64,000 nt of DNA from Erpobdella octoculata (taxonomy: Eukaryota; Annelida; Clitellata; Hirudinida; Erpobdellidae). Within the stretch, counting starts at the first letter, position 1. Every line of letters starts with the position of its first letter. Below the pieces are notes generated by a model, which ran no database searches, was not told the DNA's origin, and was given only the letters and a program-made list of their open reading frames with translations. Position numbers and translations under genes: made by a program. Shown in pieces: positions 1 to 9,347 of the stretch. The DNA lies in NCBI GenBank assembly GCA_963978895.1, contig OZ022243.1, positions 11,616,896 to 11,680,895 of the forward strand, given 5' to 3'.

Positions 1-188
1 GATCTCAAAGAGGATAAAAAAAGATAGTTTTTTCAATTTTTTTATTGCTTTTTAAGCTAAATGTGCCTATGCACGAACACAAAGGTTATTGCGTAACAAA
101 ATTCAAATGTAGTTAATGTAACAAAGTTTGAAAATGATTTCAAGCAATTTTCAGCAAATAATTTTTATGTTTTATTGGCATAAAGAAG

Positions 189-641
189 TTAGGAGGGAGA
201 GTAAGAAAAAAAGGGAGCAGAAGGAAGAGTGAGCAGGATGGGGAAAGCGAGTAGGAACGGGAGAGCGAGTGTGAGCGGGAAAACAAGTAGTAAAAATATG
301 TAAATGTAGAACATTAGGGCACTACTTCGTATTGTTAATACCACAGCAGCGCCGGGAACTGCTCGTGTATTTGGGATCACACAGTGTTACCTGAAATCAG
401 AATGTGCCGAACCCTATTTACACCCCAGTCGTGAAACTGGTACTCATTTATCGACCAGTGAAGGATGAAAGGCTGAGTTGGCCTGAGCAGTGATGGTAGC
501 ATAACTGCTTTCACCACTGCGCCACGGTAGTGGGAATGGAGAGCGAGTGGGAGCCGGAATGGGGAAACGACGGGAGAGCGATCTTGAAAGAAAGAGTGAG
601 AATGTGCAACAATAGAAAAACTTCTAAAAATCCTGCTAGTG
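189..641 (+). mobile_element. Degenerate Helitron-like repeat with GGGA-rich core
   Basis: The stretch is rich in GGGARC/GAGCGAG units, like the arrays at 13.8-14.5k and 26.0-26.5k. It closes with an ATAGAAAAACTTCTAAAAA-type block followed by CTGCTAGT near 630-641, close to the terminus of the clear Helitron-like end at 14550-14618. A SINE-like insert (395-533) splits it. No coding content. It lies in the intron before the last TET exon. The Helitron assignment is inferred from terminal similarity. Confidence 0.4.
395..533 (-). mobile_element. tRNA-derived SINE-like fragment
   Basis: On the minus strand the sequence opens with GTGGCGCAGTGGTGAAAGCA, a good match to a tRNA A box. It continues with a block containing TTTCATCCTTC, GGTCGATAAAT and GAGTACCAG, which resembles the conserved central domain of Ceph/Meta-type SINEs. 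A convincing B box at tRNA spacing is missing, so this is a decayed or truncated copy. The family name is from memory of those SINEs and was not tested by alignment. Confidence 0.45.
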
Positions 642-768
642 TTAGATATTTTAGTACAAATTAATATGTTTATGTAACCTCTCTATTTTAGATATTGTAG
701 TACAAATTATCATGTTTTTGTAATGTTATAGGGTTAACTATATTATGAACTCCTGTATTATCTTTCAG

Positions 769-2721
769 GTTCTCACATTGACAAAGCACAGAGGTTTTGG
801 AAAGCCTGAAGATGAACAGCTTCACGTTCTGCCAATGTGTGTTTTGGACTCTACAGACGAGTATGGTAGCCAGGATGGATTAATTAAAAAAATTCACTCG
901 GGTGCCATTGAATGCCTCTCCTCTTTTCCAGCCATTATGAGAATTAGACCAACTCCTTTTCTTTGTAAACGGAAATTGAGACTGGCTAAAGCCAACCTAA
1001 AAAAAAGGTTTGGATGGACAAGCCATGTAAAGAATTACAAAAAGAATGTTATTTCCTCTGCTAAAAGCTGTTTTAGCTTACCTTCTTTCTGTAAGCTAAA
1101 AAAAGAAATAATTACACATTCAATCTCTAATCCTATAGGTGATGCTGCCAATACCATTAAAAATAATTACATCACTGCTGTTAATTCAAATTCAACTAAA
1201 TCATGCACTAGTCTTCCAGACTTTTCCCATTTCACTTCAAGCCTCAAAAGTTTTAAAAACCTCCAAAGAGGAAATTCTTTTGGAATGTTACCGAGTTTTT
1301 CAAATTTTCAAAAGTTGGATTACTCGCACAGCATAAAACCTACTGCTTGTGAAAAAGTTGAGCTTCCTGTTAACAGCAATTTTACTCACTTCTTATTTAA
1401 TAGCTCTTGTAACAGTTTAAACAAGACCTCTTTTAAGAAAAATGATAATACTGATGAAATCGTGCATAGAAACATTGGACCTCCCAGGATGGGGGCTTCC
1501 CCATCAGTTTCAAACTTTGAAACTAGGAATAATTGTGTTTCAAAACATGGCACAACTCCATTTATTATTAAAAATAAAATGAATAAAGATTGTAGTGTTC
1601 TTGGAGTAACATCACCTTTTCGAAAAACAATTTCTGAAAAACATATTCAGTCAAACTTGTCAGAAAATAACATTTTTGGTGTAGCCTTGAACTCTTTGCA
1701 TTTGCCAAGCGAGACATCATTGCGTTTTTCTCAGAAACATGAGATATCAGAAGCAACAAGTTCTAATATAATAAATTCAAACACTCCTGCCTGCGACAAA
1801 AGTTTTTTCTTTCGATTACCATTTCAAGTTGATGGTGCAGACGAAGCCCATGAAGTCAAGCAGGAATTTGCCAGAACATTTGTTTTGCATCCTAACTCGA
1901 GCACATTTTCTTCATATCCTAATGCAAACAAATCAGGAAAAGTTCTTTATGATGTAGCAACTCCAGCTCAGGAAACTCCCCCAATGCCTTTTTCTTCCAA
2001 CTTTGTTTGCTGTCCAGAAAAGTCTCCTTTTAAAGCCATACTGCCAGAGACAAATCACATTTTGAATGTTGCTCATCCTTCGTTTTTGGAAGACCCGTCA
2101 AAGCAGCAAGTCCAAAGCAAATTGGAAGTTTATACGAACAATTCTGATGCCTTTCGAAATGAAACTGTAGGTGGAGTTGCAATAGCACTGACTCATGGGT
2201 CTCTGCTTTTTGAAGTGGCAAAACGTGAATTGCATGCCACCACTGCTCTCAAAAACCCTGACAGATCTCAGCCAACTAGAATGTCTTTAGTTTTTTACCA
2301 ACACAAAAGCTTGAATCGAGCCAAGCATGGACATGCAGAATATGAAAAGAAGTGTCTGGAAAGGAATGAAAAGAAATTGAAACAAGAACTTGAAAAGGCT
2401 GAACAATCTAAAAAAATCTTCAGTGAAGGAATTTCTAGTCAGAAGCAATTTTTCCAACCATCTCCGTTCATCCAAAATGATTCCCATTTTTACAATGTCC
2501 CCAATTTTCAATTTGAAAATGTTGAACAAAGCAATGAACTGAAAATCAAAGAACAACGGCCTCACAGTTCTTTTCATAGTCCATGTCTATCATCTTTCGA
2601 AGCTACTAAATTCACTTTGTCATCTGATTTAACCCAGCAAGTTATTCCAAACTATGATCCAAGTGTGCCGCTCAAATCAGAAAATTTAGCCCTGCATCAC
2701 CATTCACTAAATCAACAATAA
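769..2721 (+). CDS. TET: TET 5-methylcytosine dioxygenase, last coding exon
   Basis: This is the C-terminal coding exon (650 codons plus TAA) of a ten-eleven translocation dioxygenase. These nuclear Fe(II)/2-oxoglutarate enzymes oxidise 5-methylcytosine to 5-hydroxymethyl-, formyl- and carboxylcytosine. The exon opens in phase 0 after TTATCTTTCAG. It carries the conserved PEDEQLHVLP block and then SGAIECL. Near the end is the second half of the double-stranded beta-helix: KRELHATT (His at 2233-2235, third iron ligand) and, exactly 15 residues later, PTRMSLVFYQHK (Arg at 2278-2280, which binds 2-oxoglutarate). A Lys/Glu-rich helix follows. Between the blocks lie about 380 Ser/Asn/Phe-rich residues of low conservation, matching the disordered insert typical of TET enzymes. 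The HxD iron ligands are encoded upstream, outside the window. No frameshift is seen. A variant poly(A) signal ATTAAA lies at 2834. Confidence 0.92.
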   Translation, partial: VLTLTKHRGFGKPEDEQLHVLPMCVLDSTDEYGSQDGLIKKIHSGAIECLSSFPAIMRIRPTPFLCKRKLRLAKANLKKRFGWTSHVKNYKKNVISSAKSCFSLPSFCKLKKEIITHSISNPIGDAANTIKNNYITAVNSNSTKSCTSLPDFSHFTSSLKSFKNLQRGNSFGMLPSFSNFQKLDYSHSIKPTACEKVELPVNSNFTHFLFNSSCNSLNKTSFKKNDNTDEIVHRNIGPPRMGASPSVSNFETRNNCVSKHGTTPFIIKNKMNKDCSVLGVTSPFRKTISEKHIQSNLSENNIFGVALNSLHLPSETSLRFSQKHEISEATSSNIINSNTPACDKSFFFRLPFQVDGADEAHEVKQEFARTFVLHPNSSTFSSYPNANKSGKVLYDVATPAQETPPMPFSSNFVCCPEKSPFKAILPETNHILNVAHPSFLEDPSKQQVQSKLEVYTNNSDAFRNETVGGVAIALTHGSLLFEVAKRELHATTALKNPDRSQPTRMSLVFYQHKSLNRAKHGHAEYEKKCLERNEKKLKQELEKAEQSKKIFSEGISSQKQFFQPSPFIQNDSHFYNVPNFQFENVEQSNELKIKEQRPHSSFHSPCLSSFEATKFTLSSDLTQQVIPNYDPSVPLKSENLALHHHSLNQQ

Positions 2722-3229
2722 CAGTATGGAATAGTGTTAGTTGAGTTGAGTTTTGGCTTTACTTCTTATCACTCCTTTTCTTTCTTGGTTGCATTATTGC
2801 ACAATTTCCCTAAAAGTTTTATTGTGGTCATCTATTAAATTTTTTCCACGATTTCTACTCCTGACCATAAAATTTTGTATATAATATTTTTTAGTGTTAC
2901 AGTCTGTTTTGTTGTTTCAAAAAAACTGTTGTTTGGGAAATCAACTTTAGGTGCACATTTAGAGTTGAAAACAAAATGCTTTGTGAGGGATCTCAATTTT
3001 TTGTTTGCATGGAACCAAGAACGTGTGCTGTATTTTTCCAATGGATACAAATGATTGGATAGATATTTCATAAAATTGTTCATGCTTCATGTGTGCAACC
3101 ATTAACTTCATGGTGCAACCAATGTGTGCTGTGTTCAACTGCCACATCGAAGCAAATTGTTTCTTTTTTATTTATTGAATATTGTTGCATATTGATTATT
3201 TTTAAATTGACATCTCTAGTTAGGATTTA

Positions 3230-3280
<51 letters not shown>

Positions 3281-3990
3281 TAAGTTTTTGGCAGCAATTT
3301 GCAGGTGACAAGAGGTTTTCAATATCAAACTATATTGAGCAATAGGCATCTTTCTGTTACCTTTTAATGTCAGTTTTCAAAAAAACAAATTTAAGGTTGT
3401 GGCTGACCAATTACTTTTGTTCTTTAGGGTAATAAGTATTTTGTTTATTTCTAATTTTTTCCATTTCCAAAAAGTGTTAAATTCTGCTTAATATCTCAGG
3501 ACGTAATCATATGTATCTGACTTTGGATTATTTGTAACATTTCTAACAAGTTTTGACTTTAAAATGTGGACAGGCAGCCTATCTGTATATCAGGTATCTG
3601 ATGAATATCGGATTTTGTTGTCTTTTCCATGTTTGTTTGTTAACATGCTGCATGTTTTTTTTATTTACTGGAAAGTAGCTGGTTTAGATTTAAAAAGAAA
3701 GATTTTTTTAAGCCCATACAGTTTGTCATCTCATTTTTTGACAAGAAACCTGCATTGTTTTGTGAAGCGAAACTCGTTTTATAACTTGCTTTACTCATCT
3801 TCTAGAGGTGTTTGTACAATTGTACACGTTAAATTGAGCTGTCGCACAGCTGAGACACGCAGGCAAAAAGTTCCAACCATACTTCTAGCCAACAAAGTTT
3901 ACTATGCAGCATACCCTAAAAAATTGTGATTTTACAGGAATGTTTATAGCTTGCGTGTTTTCTTAATCATAATTGAATTATGCATCACAA
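2722..3990 (+). other. TET 3' flank / probable 3' UTR, no further gene
   Basis: AT-rich sequence after the TET stop codon. It holds ATTAAA at 2834 and an (AT)n tract at 3232-3278. I saw no canonical AATAAA in the first kilobase and no protein-like reading frame. Confidence 0.4.
3232..3278. repeat. (AT)n microsatellite
   Basis: About 47 bp of uninterrupted AT dinucleotide. Confidence 0.9.
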
Positions 3991-3993
3991 TCC

Positions 3994-4082
3994 CAGAGAT
4001 GGTGCGAGTATGAGTACTTATGGTACGAGTACCGAGTACCATGGTTTTGAGTACGAATACTGAGGTCTCGAGTTCGAGTATG
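3994..4082 (+). mobile_element. Truncated hAT terminus with GAGTAC repeats
   Basis: Starts with CAGAGATGGTGCGAGTA, nearly the same as the left end of the complete element at 50105-50953. It has the same subterminal GAGTAC/GTACGAG hexamers and the same TGAGGTCTCGAG stretch. The right end is absent here. A matching right end lies alone at 16745-16841. Confidence 0.6.
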
Positions 4083-4211
4083 GGAGCTATTTGATCTCTT
4101 TTGAGGTTTTTTGGCGAAACAGTCAAGCCATTCTAAAAAATCTACTTTTTTTTAATTAATTAGAGGAACATCTCTATGTATTCAATTCGGTTTGACATTT
4201 TATAATGTAAG

Positions 4212-4335
4212 AGGACTATTGTTAAATTGAACTTTGGTGCAAGCCCTAAAAAAGATCAAAGTGCCCCACATACGGGGCACTATGATTCCCCCATGGGGCA
4301 CATTGATCCTAGGTATAATTCAATACGATACCACG
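4212..4335. repeat. GGGGCA/TGCCCC palindromic motif cluster
   Basis: Contains GTGCCCCACA, ACGGGGCAC, CCCATGGGGCAC and a nearby TGATCCTAGG, an arrangement of inverted motifs like a DNA-transposon terminus. It may be the end of the element that supplied the minus-strand fragment at 4382-4609. Confidence 0.3.
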
Positions 4336-4381
4336 TCCAGTTCTCTCAAAAAACACATGAAAACAGGTATAAGAGCTTTTA

Positions 4382-4609
4382 TTAATAATAATAATCATTT
4401 AAGTTGTATAAATTCAACACAGGTTCTGAATAATTGATAAATAGACGACTGACTCGAACAGTCTCGCCATGCTGAATTGGGTCTGGAAGTCTGCAAACAA
4501 TGTCTTCTCTTGCAAATTGAAATAGTTCATCATTTGCACAAATAAAATTGAATGATGACATCTTTTCCCTTTTCATGCACTTTATTACAAATTCACCATC
4601 TTCTGACAT
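4382..4609 (-). pseudogene. Fragment of a transposon-associated protein (uncertain)
   Basis: A 75-residue minus-strand frame with protein-like composition: GEFVIKCMKRE, then DELFQFAREDIVCRLPDP. It resembles the short conserved tail found in proteins that accompany Tigger/jerky-type transposases, but I could not establish this. The gypsy element is inserted just downstream at 4626. Function is not assigned. Confidence 0.3.
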
Positions 4610-4625
4610 TATTTGACCAATATAG

Positions 4626-4870
4626 TGTAATGTTTTTAGATTACGATATAATCTACACAGAGCAACAGATAACTTTATTAACCGATATACGAACGAATAC
4701 GAATATAAGAATCAGAATCAGAACATCAATGCGAACGTGAATATGAATGTGAATATCAATGCCCTTACAGGCAAGCTACGCTTCCTTTTATAGCCTGTTC
4801 TCACTCTGCATCCATACAACAATGACCGGAGTCCATGCATGCATCATACATCACACACTACGACATTACA
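4626..4870 (-). repeat. 3' LTR of gypsy element
   Basis: In minus-strand orientation this is the downstream LTR. It carries AATAAAG (plus-strand CTTTATT at 4673-4679), the likely poly(A) signal, and a copy of the TATA motif at 4784-4793. It starts TG and ends CA, and matches the copy at 9348-9592. Confidence 0.95.
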
Positions 4871-4885
4871 TCCCTCCCCTTCTTG
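4871..4885 (-). other. Polypurine tract of gypsy element
   Basis: The minus strand reads AAGAAGGGGAGGGA directly against the 3' LTR, the expected site of plus-strand DNA priming. Confidence 0.8.
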
Positions 4886-4934
4886 GAGAACAAAACATCT
4901 GCACTAAAACGGAACAAAAATAAAACAGCAAAAG

Positions 4935-7900
4935 TTAGTTCAAAACAAAATCCGCAAATCGGGCAGGCAGTCTGTGTTCACGCTTGGAGTGTCTCGCACT
5001 GTTTTGAACTGGCTGTAGGCTGGGCTGGTCTTCTACAACAGCTTGCGGTATGATAGTGTCGCTAGGTGCGATATCCTCTTCCACCAGGTCTTCAGATAGC
5101 TCCTTAGTCTGTGCACAGTTCGATAATCGCTTATCCAGATGCTTGAAGAATGACGAGTTGCGGGTAACTGATTGTCTGTCAGTGTTGCGTTCCGCAGTGA
5201 TCATGGAATGATTTTTCGACGTGACTGTGTACGGCACTGGTATGTATGGTGTCAGCGATTTGTTGTGTGTGGCTGGCTGTTTCACAAGGACTGTGTCACC
5301 TTCACTGATTGTTGATGGTTTTACATATGCTTTTTGATCAGCGTACTCTTTCATTTTAGACTTCATAAGAGCGTCCCTCTCACGAAAACTTCTGTCGTCT
5401 TGTGTGTCGTCGACTGGAAATGATGGAAAGATTGTTTTCATAGGACGACCAAAAAGCATTGTTGCAGGTGGGCGACCAGTTGTGCTGTGGGGTGTGGCAC
5501 GATATTGGCGAAGAAAGATGTTTTGTTCCTGACGCCAATTCTTACGTTCTAGTTGTGCCGTTTTAATAATTTTCTTCACTGTTTTCATGAATCGTTCAAC
5601 TTCGCCATTAGCACGCGGCCATAGCGGAGTAATTTTGCGATGTTTGAAACCCATATGCTCGGCAAAACGGGCGAATTCAATGCCATTGAAAGGAGGTCCA
5701 TTATCCGTTTTCATAATGTCACACGAACCGAATTCAGATAAGATGCGGTCAAGCTTTGGTATCACGCTGTGTGCTGCGGTTGATTGGACTATTTCGATTA
5801 CCGGGAAACGTGAATAATCATCAACGACTACGAGTAAGTAATCGCCAGTCGTTAATTGAGCAAAATCAACGCTTAACTCACTCCAGGGTGTTGATGGTAA
5901 TTGGCTCATTTGCAGCGGTTCACGATGTGGGGTTGAGACGGCGATCTGGCAGGCAAAACATGTTTTAACGCGTTCTTCAACCAGGCGGTCAATTCCGGGA
6001 AACCAAACTTTTTCCCTAATAAGAGCTTTTGTCTTGACGATACCTTGATGTCCTTGATGTGCTAGGTTGACTGCACGTTCCCTCAGTGATTCTGGAATGA
6101 CTATGCGGCTATTGCGTAATAGTATGTTATCTCCACTAACGCAAAGTTCATCGCGCACTCTAGCGAATGTATCAAAATCACTGGTATTCATATTAGTTTT
6201 ACGCGACCAATTACCTGTACGGATTGCTTCGATGACAGCAAGCAATGTTTTGTCTTTGACGGTTGCTGACGCAATTTCAACACGTGTCATGGCTTTTGGC
6301 ACTGCATGACCAACAAGGTAGTTGACGTATTCCTCGGCAATTTGTTCTTCACGGCTCGATCTGCCACTTGAGAGAGCTGGATGTCGTGAAAGATAATCGG
6401 CTGGGTTGTCATGACCAGGTCTGTAGACGATGGTTGCTTCGTACGGTTGAAGACGTAGCGTCCAACGCTCGATGCGCGCTGGTGGCTTAGATCGTGGATT
6501 GTTATAGAGAGTGACTAACGGCTTGTGATCAGTGTAAATTGTCACTGGTTTGCCATGGATATATATATGAAAATGTTCACAAGACCACACAACTGCAAGA
6601 GCTTCTCGTTCTGTCTGTGAATACCGTTGTTCGACATCAGTTAATGATCTACTGGCATACGCAATTATGTGTTCCTCGTTGTTCTTTCCACGTTGTATCA
6701 AGATGGCGCCAAGCCCGACTGGACTGGCGTCAGTGTGTATTTCTGTTTGTTTTTCAGAATCAAAATACGACATTACTGGAGCGTTGCATAGCTTCTGCTT
6801 GAGCTGTGCGAGTGCCGATTCTTGTTCATCAGTCCACTGCCATGGTGTGTCTTGTCGCGTTAGTCTACGTAGTGGCTCAGAAATAGTTGCATAGTTTGAA
6901 ATGAAACGAGCACAATAGTTGGTCATACCGAGTAAACTGCGGACTTCAGATGCGTTGGATGGAGTGTTCATGTTGACGATTGATTGAATCTTTTTCGGAT
7001 CTGCCATGATGCCATGCTGAGTGAAGACGTTACCAAAGAATTCGAGAGTGCGTTTTGCGTAAACGCACTTTTGCTTATTAAGAGTTAGTCCTTTTTCTCT
7101 CAGGCGTTGAAAAACAGCACGCAGATTGTTGAACATCTCCTGCTCGGTTTTACCGTAAACGAGAATATCATCACTAATGTTGATTGCGCCAGTTAATCCA
7201 CTTAGTGTTTCACGAATCGCATTCTGAAAGATCTCGGCAGCGCATGAAATGCCGAAGTTGAGACGTTTGTATCGACGCAATCCAACATGGGTTGAAAATG
7301 TTGTAATGTAACGTGATTCAGGTGCAAGTTCGAGTTGATTGTATCCTTGGTTTAAATCTAGTTTAGAAAATACAGCTGCACCGTTCAGATCACTGATCAG
7401 TTCATTTATAGTTGGCGTAATATGTCTCTCACGTTTAATTGCTGTGTTAGCTAGACGCATATCGACGCAGACACGTTTTTGACCAGTTTCGCTCTTGGGT
7501 TTGGGCACGACAACGACTGGACTCACCCACGGAGTAGCTCCTTCGGTCCTTTCAATGATGTCAAGTTCTTCGTCGTGCTTGAGCTGATCCTCTAGCTGTT
7601 GACGAACATGGAATGGTACACGACGATGAGGCTGTGCGACTGGTTGTACGGTGTCGTCGATGTGCAGTTTGACTTGAAAGTCTTTCAGTTTACCAACACC
7701 ACCGAATAGATCAGCGTATTCTGTCACGAGCTTATGGACAATTTGATCGCTAGGTGTCGTACGTTCACTGATCGGTTTTACGACATGGAGAAGATGTAAC
7801 GCTTGAGATGCCTCCCAGCTTAGCAGAGACCCTTCATTGCCATTGATTACGTAGAAGAGCGTATCGTACGATCGGTCCTTGTACCGAACATTAGCACCAA

Positions 7901-8162
7901 ATGTTCCTAATACCTTGAGGGGATTTTGCGCACAGTAGGCAAACACTTGTTTATTGTTTACCTGTAATTGCGGCGTAGGTTTAATCCTGCTAAAATCGCG
8001 CTGGCTCATTACGCTTACACTTGCCCCTGAGTCTGCGATGACTTCAATGACGGTGTCGTTTATATTAACTTGAAAATGTGGTAAACTATTTCTGACACTT
8101 AGTCGGTTCGAATAAACATTCAGAGCATGAACATGCCGATCCTGTTCAGGCGAATGTTTACA
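4935..8162 (-). CDS. pol: Gypsy protease-RT-RNase H-integrase polyprotein
   Basis: The frame is open from the SINE junction at 8162 to the stop at 4935. An in-frame ATG at 8009 starts a 1024-residue stretch, but the true product is probably a gag-pol fusion. Upstream of that ATG lies the aspartic protease motif DSGAS. Counting from it, reverse transcriptase spans about 150-330 with LDLNQGYNQLEL and catalytic Asp280/281 in ISDDILVYG. RNase H spans about 420-500 with HTDAS, TEREAL and YTDHK. Integrase has an HHCC finger at 651-687 and a DD35E core with D715, D769 and E805. All catalytic residues I looked for are present. The frame can no longer join gag because the SINE intervenes. Confidence 0.93.
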   Translation of the reverse strand, partial: CKHSPEQDRHVHALNVYSNRLSVRNSLPHFQVNINDTVIEVIADSGASVSVMSQRDFSRIKPTPQLQVNNKQVFAYCAQNPLKVLGTFGANVRYKDRSYDTLFYVINGNEGSLLSWEASQALHLLHVVKPISERTTPSDQIVHKLVTEYADLFGGVGKLKDFQVKLHIDDTVQPVAQPHRRVPFHVRQQLEDQLKHDEELDIIERTEGATPWVSPVVVVPKPKSETGQKRVCVDMRLANTAIKRERHITPTINELISDLNGAAVFSKLDLNQGYNQLELAPESRYITTFSTHVGLRRYKRLNFGISCAAEIFQNAIRETLSGLTGAINISDDILVYGKTEQEMFNNLRAVFQRLREKGLTLNKQKCVYAKRTLEFFGNVFTQHGIMADPKKIQSIVNMNTPSNASEVRSLLGMTNYCARFISNYATISEPLRRLTRQDTPWQWTDEQESALAQLKQKLCNAPVMSYFDSEKQTEIHTDASPVGLGAILIQRGKNNEEHIIAYASRSLTDVEQRYSQTEREALAVVWSCEHFHIYIHGKPVTIYTDHKPLVTLYNNPRSKPPARIERWTLRLQPYEATIVYRPGHDNPADYLSRHPALSSGRSSREEQIAEEYVNYLVGHAVPKAMTRVEIASATVKDKTLLAVIEAIRTGNWSRKTNMNTSDFDTFARVRDELCVSGDNILLRNSRIVIPESLRERAVNLAHQGHQGIVKTKALIREKVWFPGIDRLVEERVKTCFACQIAVSTPHREPLQMSQLPSTPWSELSVDFAQLTTGDYLLVVVDDYSRFPVIEIVQSTAAHSVIPKLDRILSEFGSCDIMKTDNGPPFNGIEFARFAEHMGFKHRKITPLWPRANGEVERFMKTVKKIIKTAQLERKNWRQEQNIFLRQYRATPHSTTGRPPATMLFGRPMKTIFPSFPVDDTQDDRSFRERDALMKSKMKEYADQKAYVKPSTISEGDTVLVKQPATHNKSLTPYIPVPYTVTSKNHSMITAERNTDRQSVTRNSSFFKHLDKRLSNCAQTKELSEDLVEEDIAPSDTIIPQAVVEDQPSLQPVQNSARHSKREHRLPARFADFVLN

Positions 8163-8375
8163 GATGTCCGATGTAAATAAAATGTAAATGTTTTGCTAAT
8201 TTATTGAGCGCCTTTTCCGCTTTGTTCAAAGGCGCTGTTCTTTTACATGCCCCACGGAGAGAACGATTTTACCCGCTAAATTTTCCGTTGACATGGGCTA
8301 CTAGGCAGTGAGTGGGAGTCGAACCGTGAAGCTCTCACATTCAAGGCTAACCCTTTACCAACTCAGCTAACCGAT
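8163..8375 (-). mobile_element. 213-bp tRNA-derived SINE inside the gypsy element
   Basis: Flanked by a perfect 11-bp duplication, GAATGTTTACA (8152-8162 and 8376-8386). On the minus strand it starts with a tRNA-like head: A box TAGCTGAGTTGGTAAAGGG and B box GGTTCGACTCC. A unique body of about 120 bp follows, with an inverted pair GAGCGCC/GGCGCTC-type stem (CAGCGCCTTT...AAAGGCGCT). The end is an AT-rich tail with repeated ATTTACAT. The tRNA head does not close into a full cloverleaf, so it is a pol III SINE and not a tRNA gene. It adds a stop to gag shortly after the junction. Confidence 0.85.
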
Positions 8376-8386
8376 GAATGTTTACA

Positions 8387-9218
8387 AATGTTTACGTCGG
8401 CATCGACGTGACGAATGCGATGATGGTTGTTATATCGTGTGTTCGGCGGTCTACTTTGTGATCCACGATGCAATCTGTGTTGTGAGTCGTTGTTGCCGTG
8501 TCGTGATGTGCCGTCTTTTGAGCGACATTGTGACGCAAAATGATGCAATTTCTGGCATGAATTGCAAGATTTACCATGCGCCGGACACGATGCTTTTCCA
8601 TTTTGGTGTGGCCATGGACCACCACAATTCCGACACTTCACGTCGTCTGTTTTATTCTTTGAGTTGTTCGCATGGTTCAGTTTTTGTTTTAAATCGATTT
8701 TGTTCACCTGCTGCTCGTTCTCAATGTGCTTTGCATACATGTCTGACAGCTCCAAACTTCGACCGATGTCTAGCAGTTTTGCAAGAGTCATATCTGGTTC
8801 GCACAAAGCTTTGCGGCGTAACGTGTTTGACGAACAACTTTGAATAATTTGGGTTTTGATCTCGCGATCGACGTTTTCAAAAGCACATGTTGTTGAGAGC
8901 TGTTTGAGACGCGTGTAGTAAGCTGGTAGTGATTTGCCAGTGAGTTGCTTTGATTGACGAAACGTGTATATCTGAAACTCTGTGTTTTTCAAAGTGACTC
9001 TCTCCTTGGGCGGCTTCGGCGTCTGGCAGAGTATCAAAAATTTCGTTGATTTCCTCCCCGGCGTAGTGGAGCAGAAGAGCTTTTTGTCTTCTATCGTCGA
9101 CGATGTTGACGGCTACTAGCAGGTTGCGAAATCTAGAAATCCACTTCGTCCATCGAATTCCTGCAGACTCTTCCGAACTGACAGCGAATGATGGAAACGA
9201 TGGTAAAGCTTCAGCCAT
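8387..9218 (-). pseudogene. gag: Gypsy gag, frameshifted and cut by SINE
   Basis: The first frame, from the ATG at 9218, encodes a capsid-like N-terminus with RWTKWISRFRNLL. Near 9010 the reading continues one base out of phase (after DTLPDAEAA, resuming at KERVTLKNTEF) in a frame that runs to the SINE. That part carries a QSKQLTGKSLPAYYTRLKQL capsid segment and a Cys-rich nucleocapsid with a CCHC knuckle CNSCQKLHHFASQC. The single-base shift in capsid looks like a lesion and not programmed frameshifting, which normally sits at the gag-pol border. Confidence 0.85.
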
Positions 9219-9329
9219 AGTTGATTAGTTGATATTGCGAACTAAACTGTTTAAGCGATGAAAACGATAATAGATTCCTCGGAGTTTATCGACAGAAAAA
9301 ATTATCAAACTGTTCGCGAAAGTTCGTTT

Positions 9330-9347
9330 ACGAATCCTCGTCGCCAA
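9330..9347 (-). other. Primer-binding site of gypsy element
   Basis: The minus strand reads TGGCGACGAGGATTCG one base inside the 5' LTR. It would pair with a tRNA 3' end of the type ...TCGTCGCCA. I did not assign the tRNA. Confidence 0.7.

Noticed and set aside
3564..3929. 121-codon plus-strand frame after TET
   Set aside because: No homology, no conserved motif, AT-rich chance frame in the 3' flank.
6539..6894. Plus-strand frames within gypsy pol
   Set aside because: Antisense shadows of the intact minus-strand pol frame.
8284..8375. tRNA gene
   Set aside because: A and B boxes are present but the acceptor stem does not close and the unit is flanked by an 11-bp duplication, so it is a SINE head.
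8877..9037. Programmed frameshift within gypsy gag
   Set aside because: The shift lies inside the capsid region, not at a gag-pol border, and no slippery site is evident; a one-base lesion is simpler.
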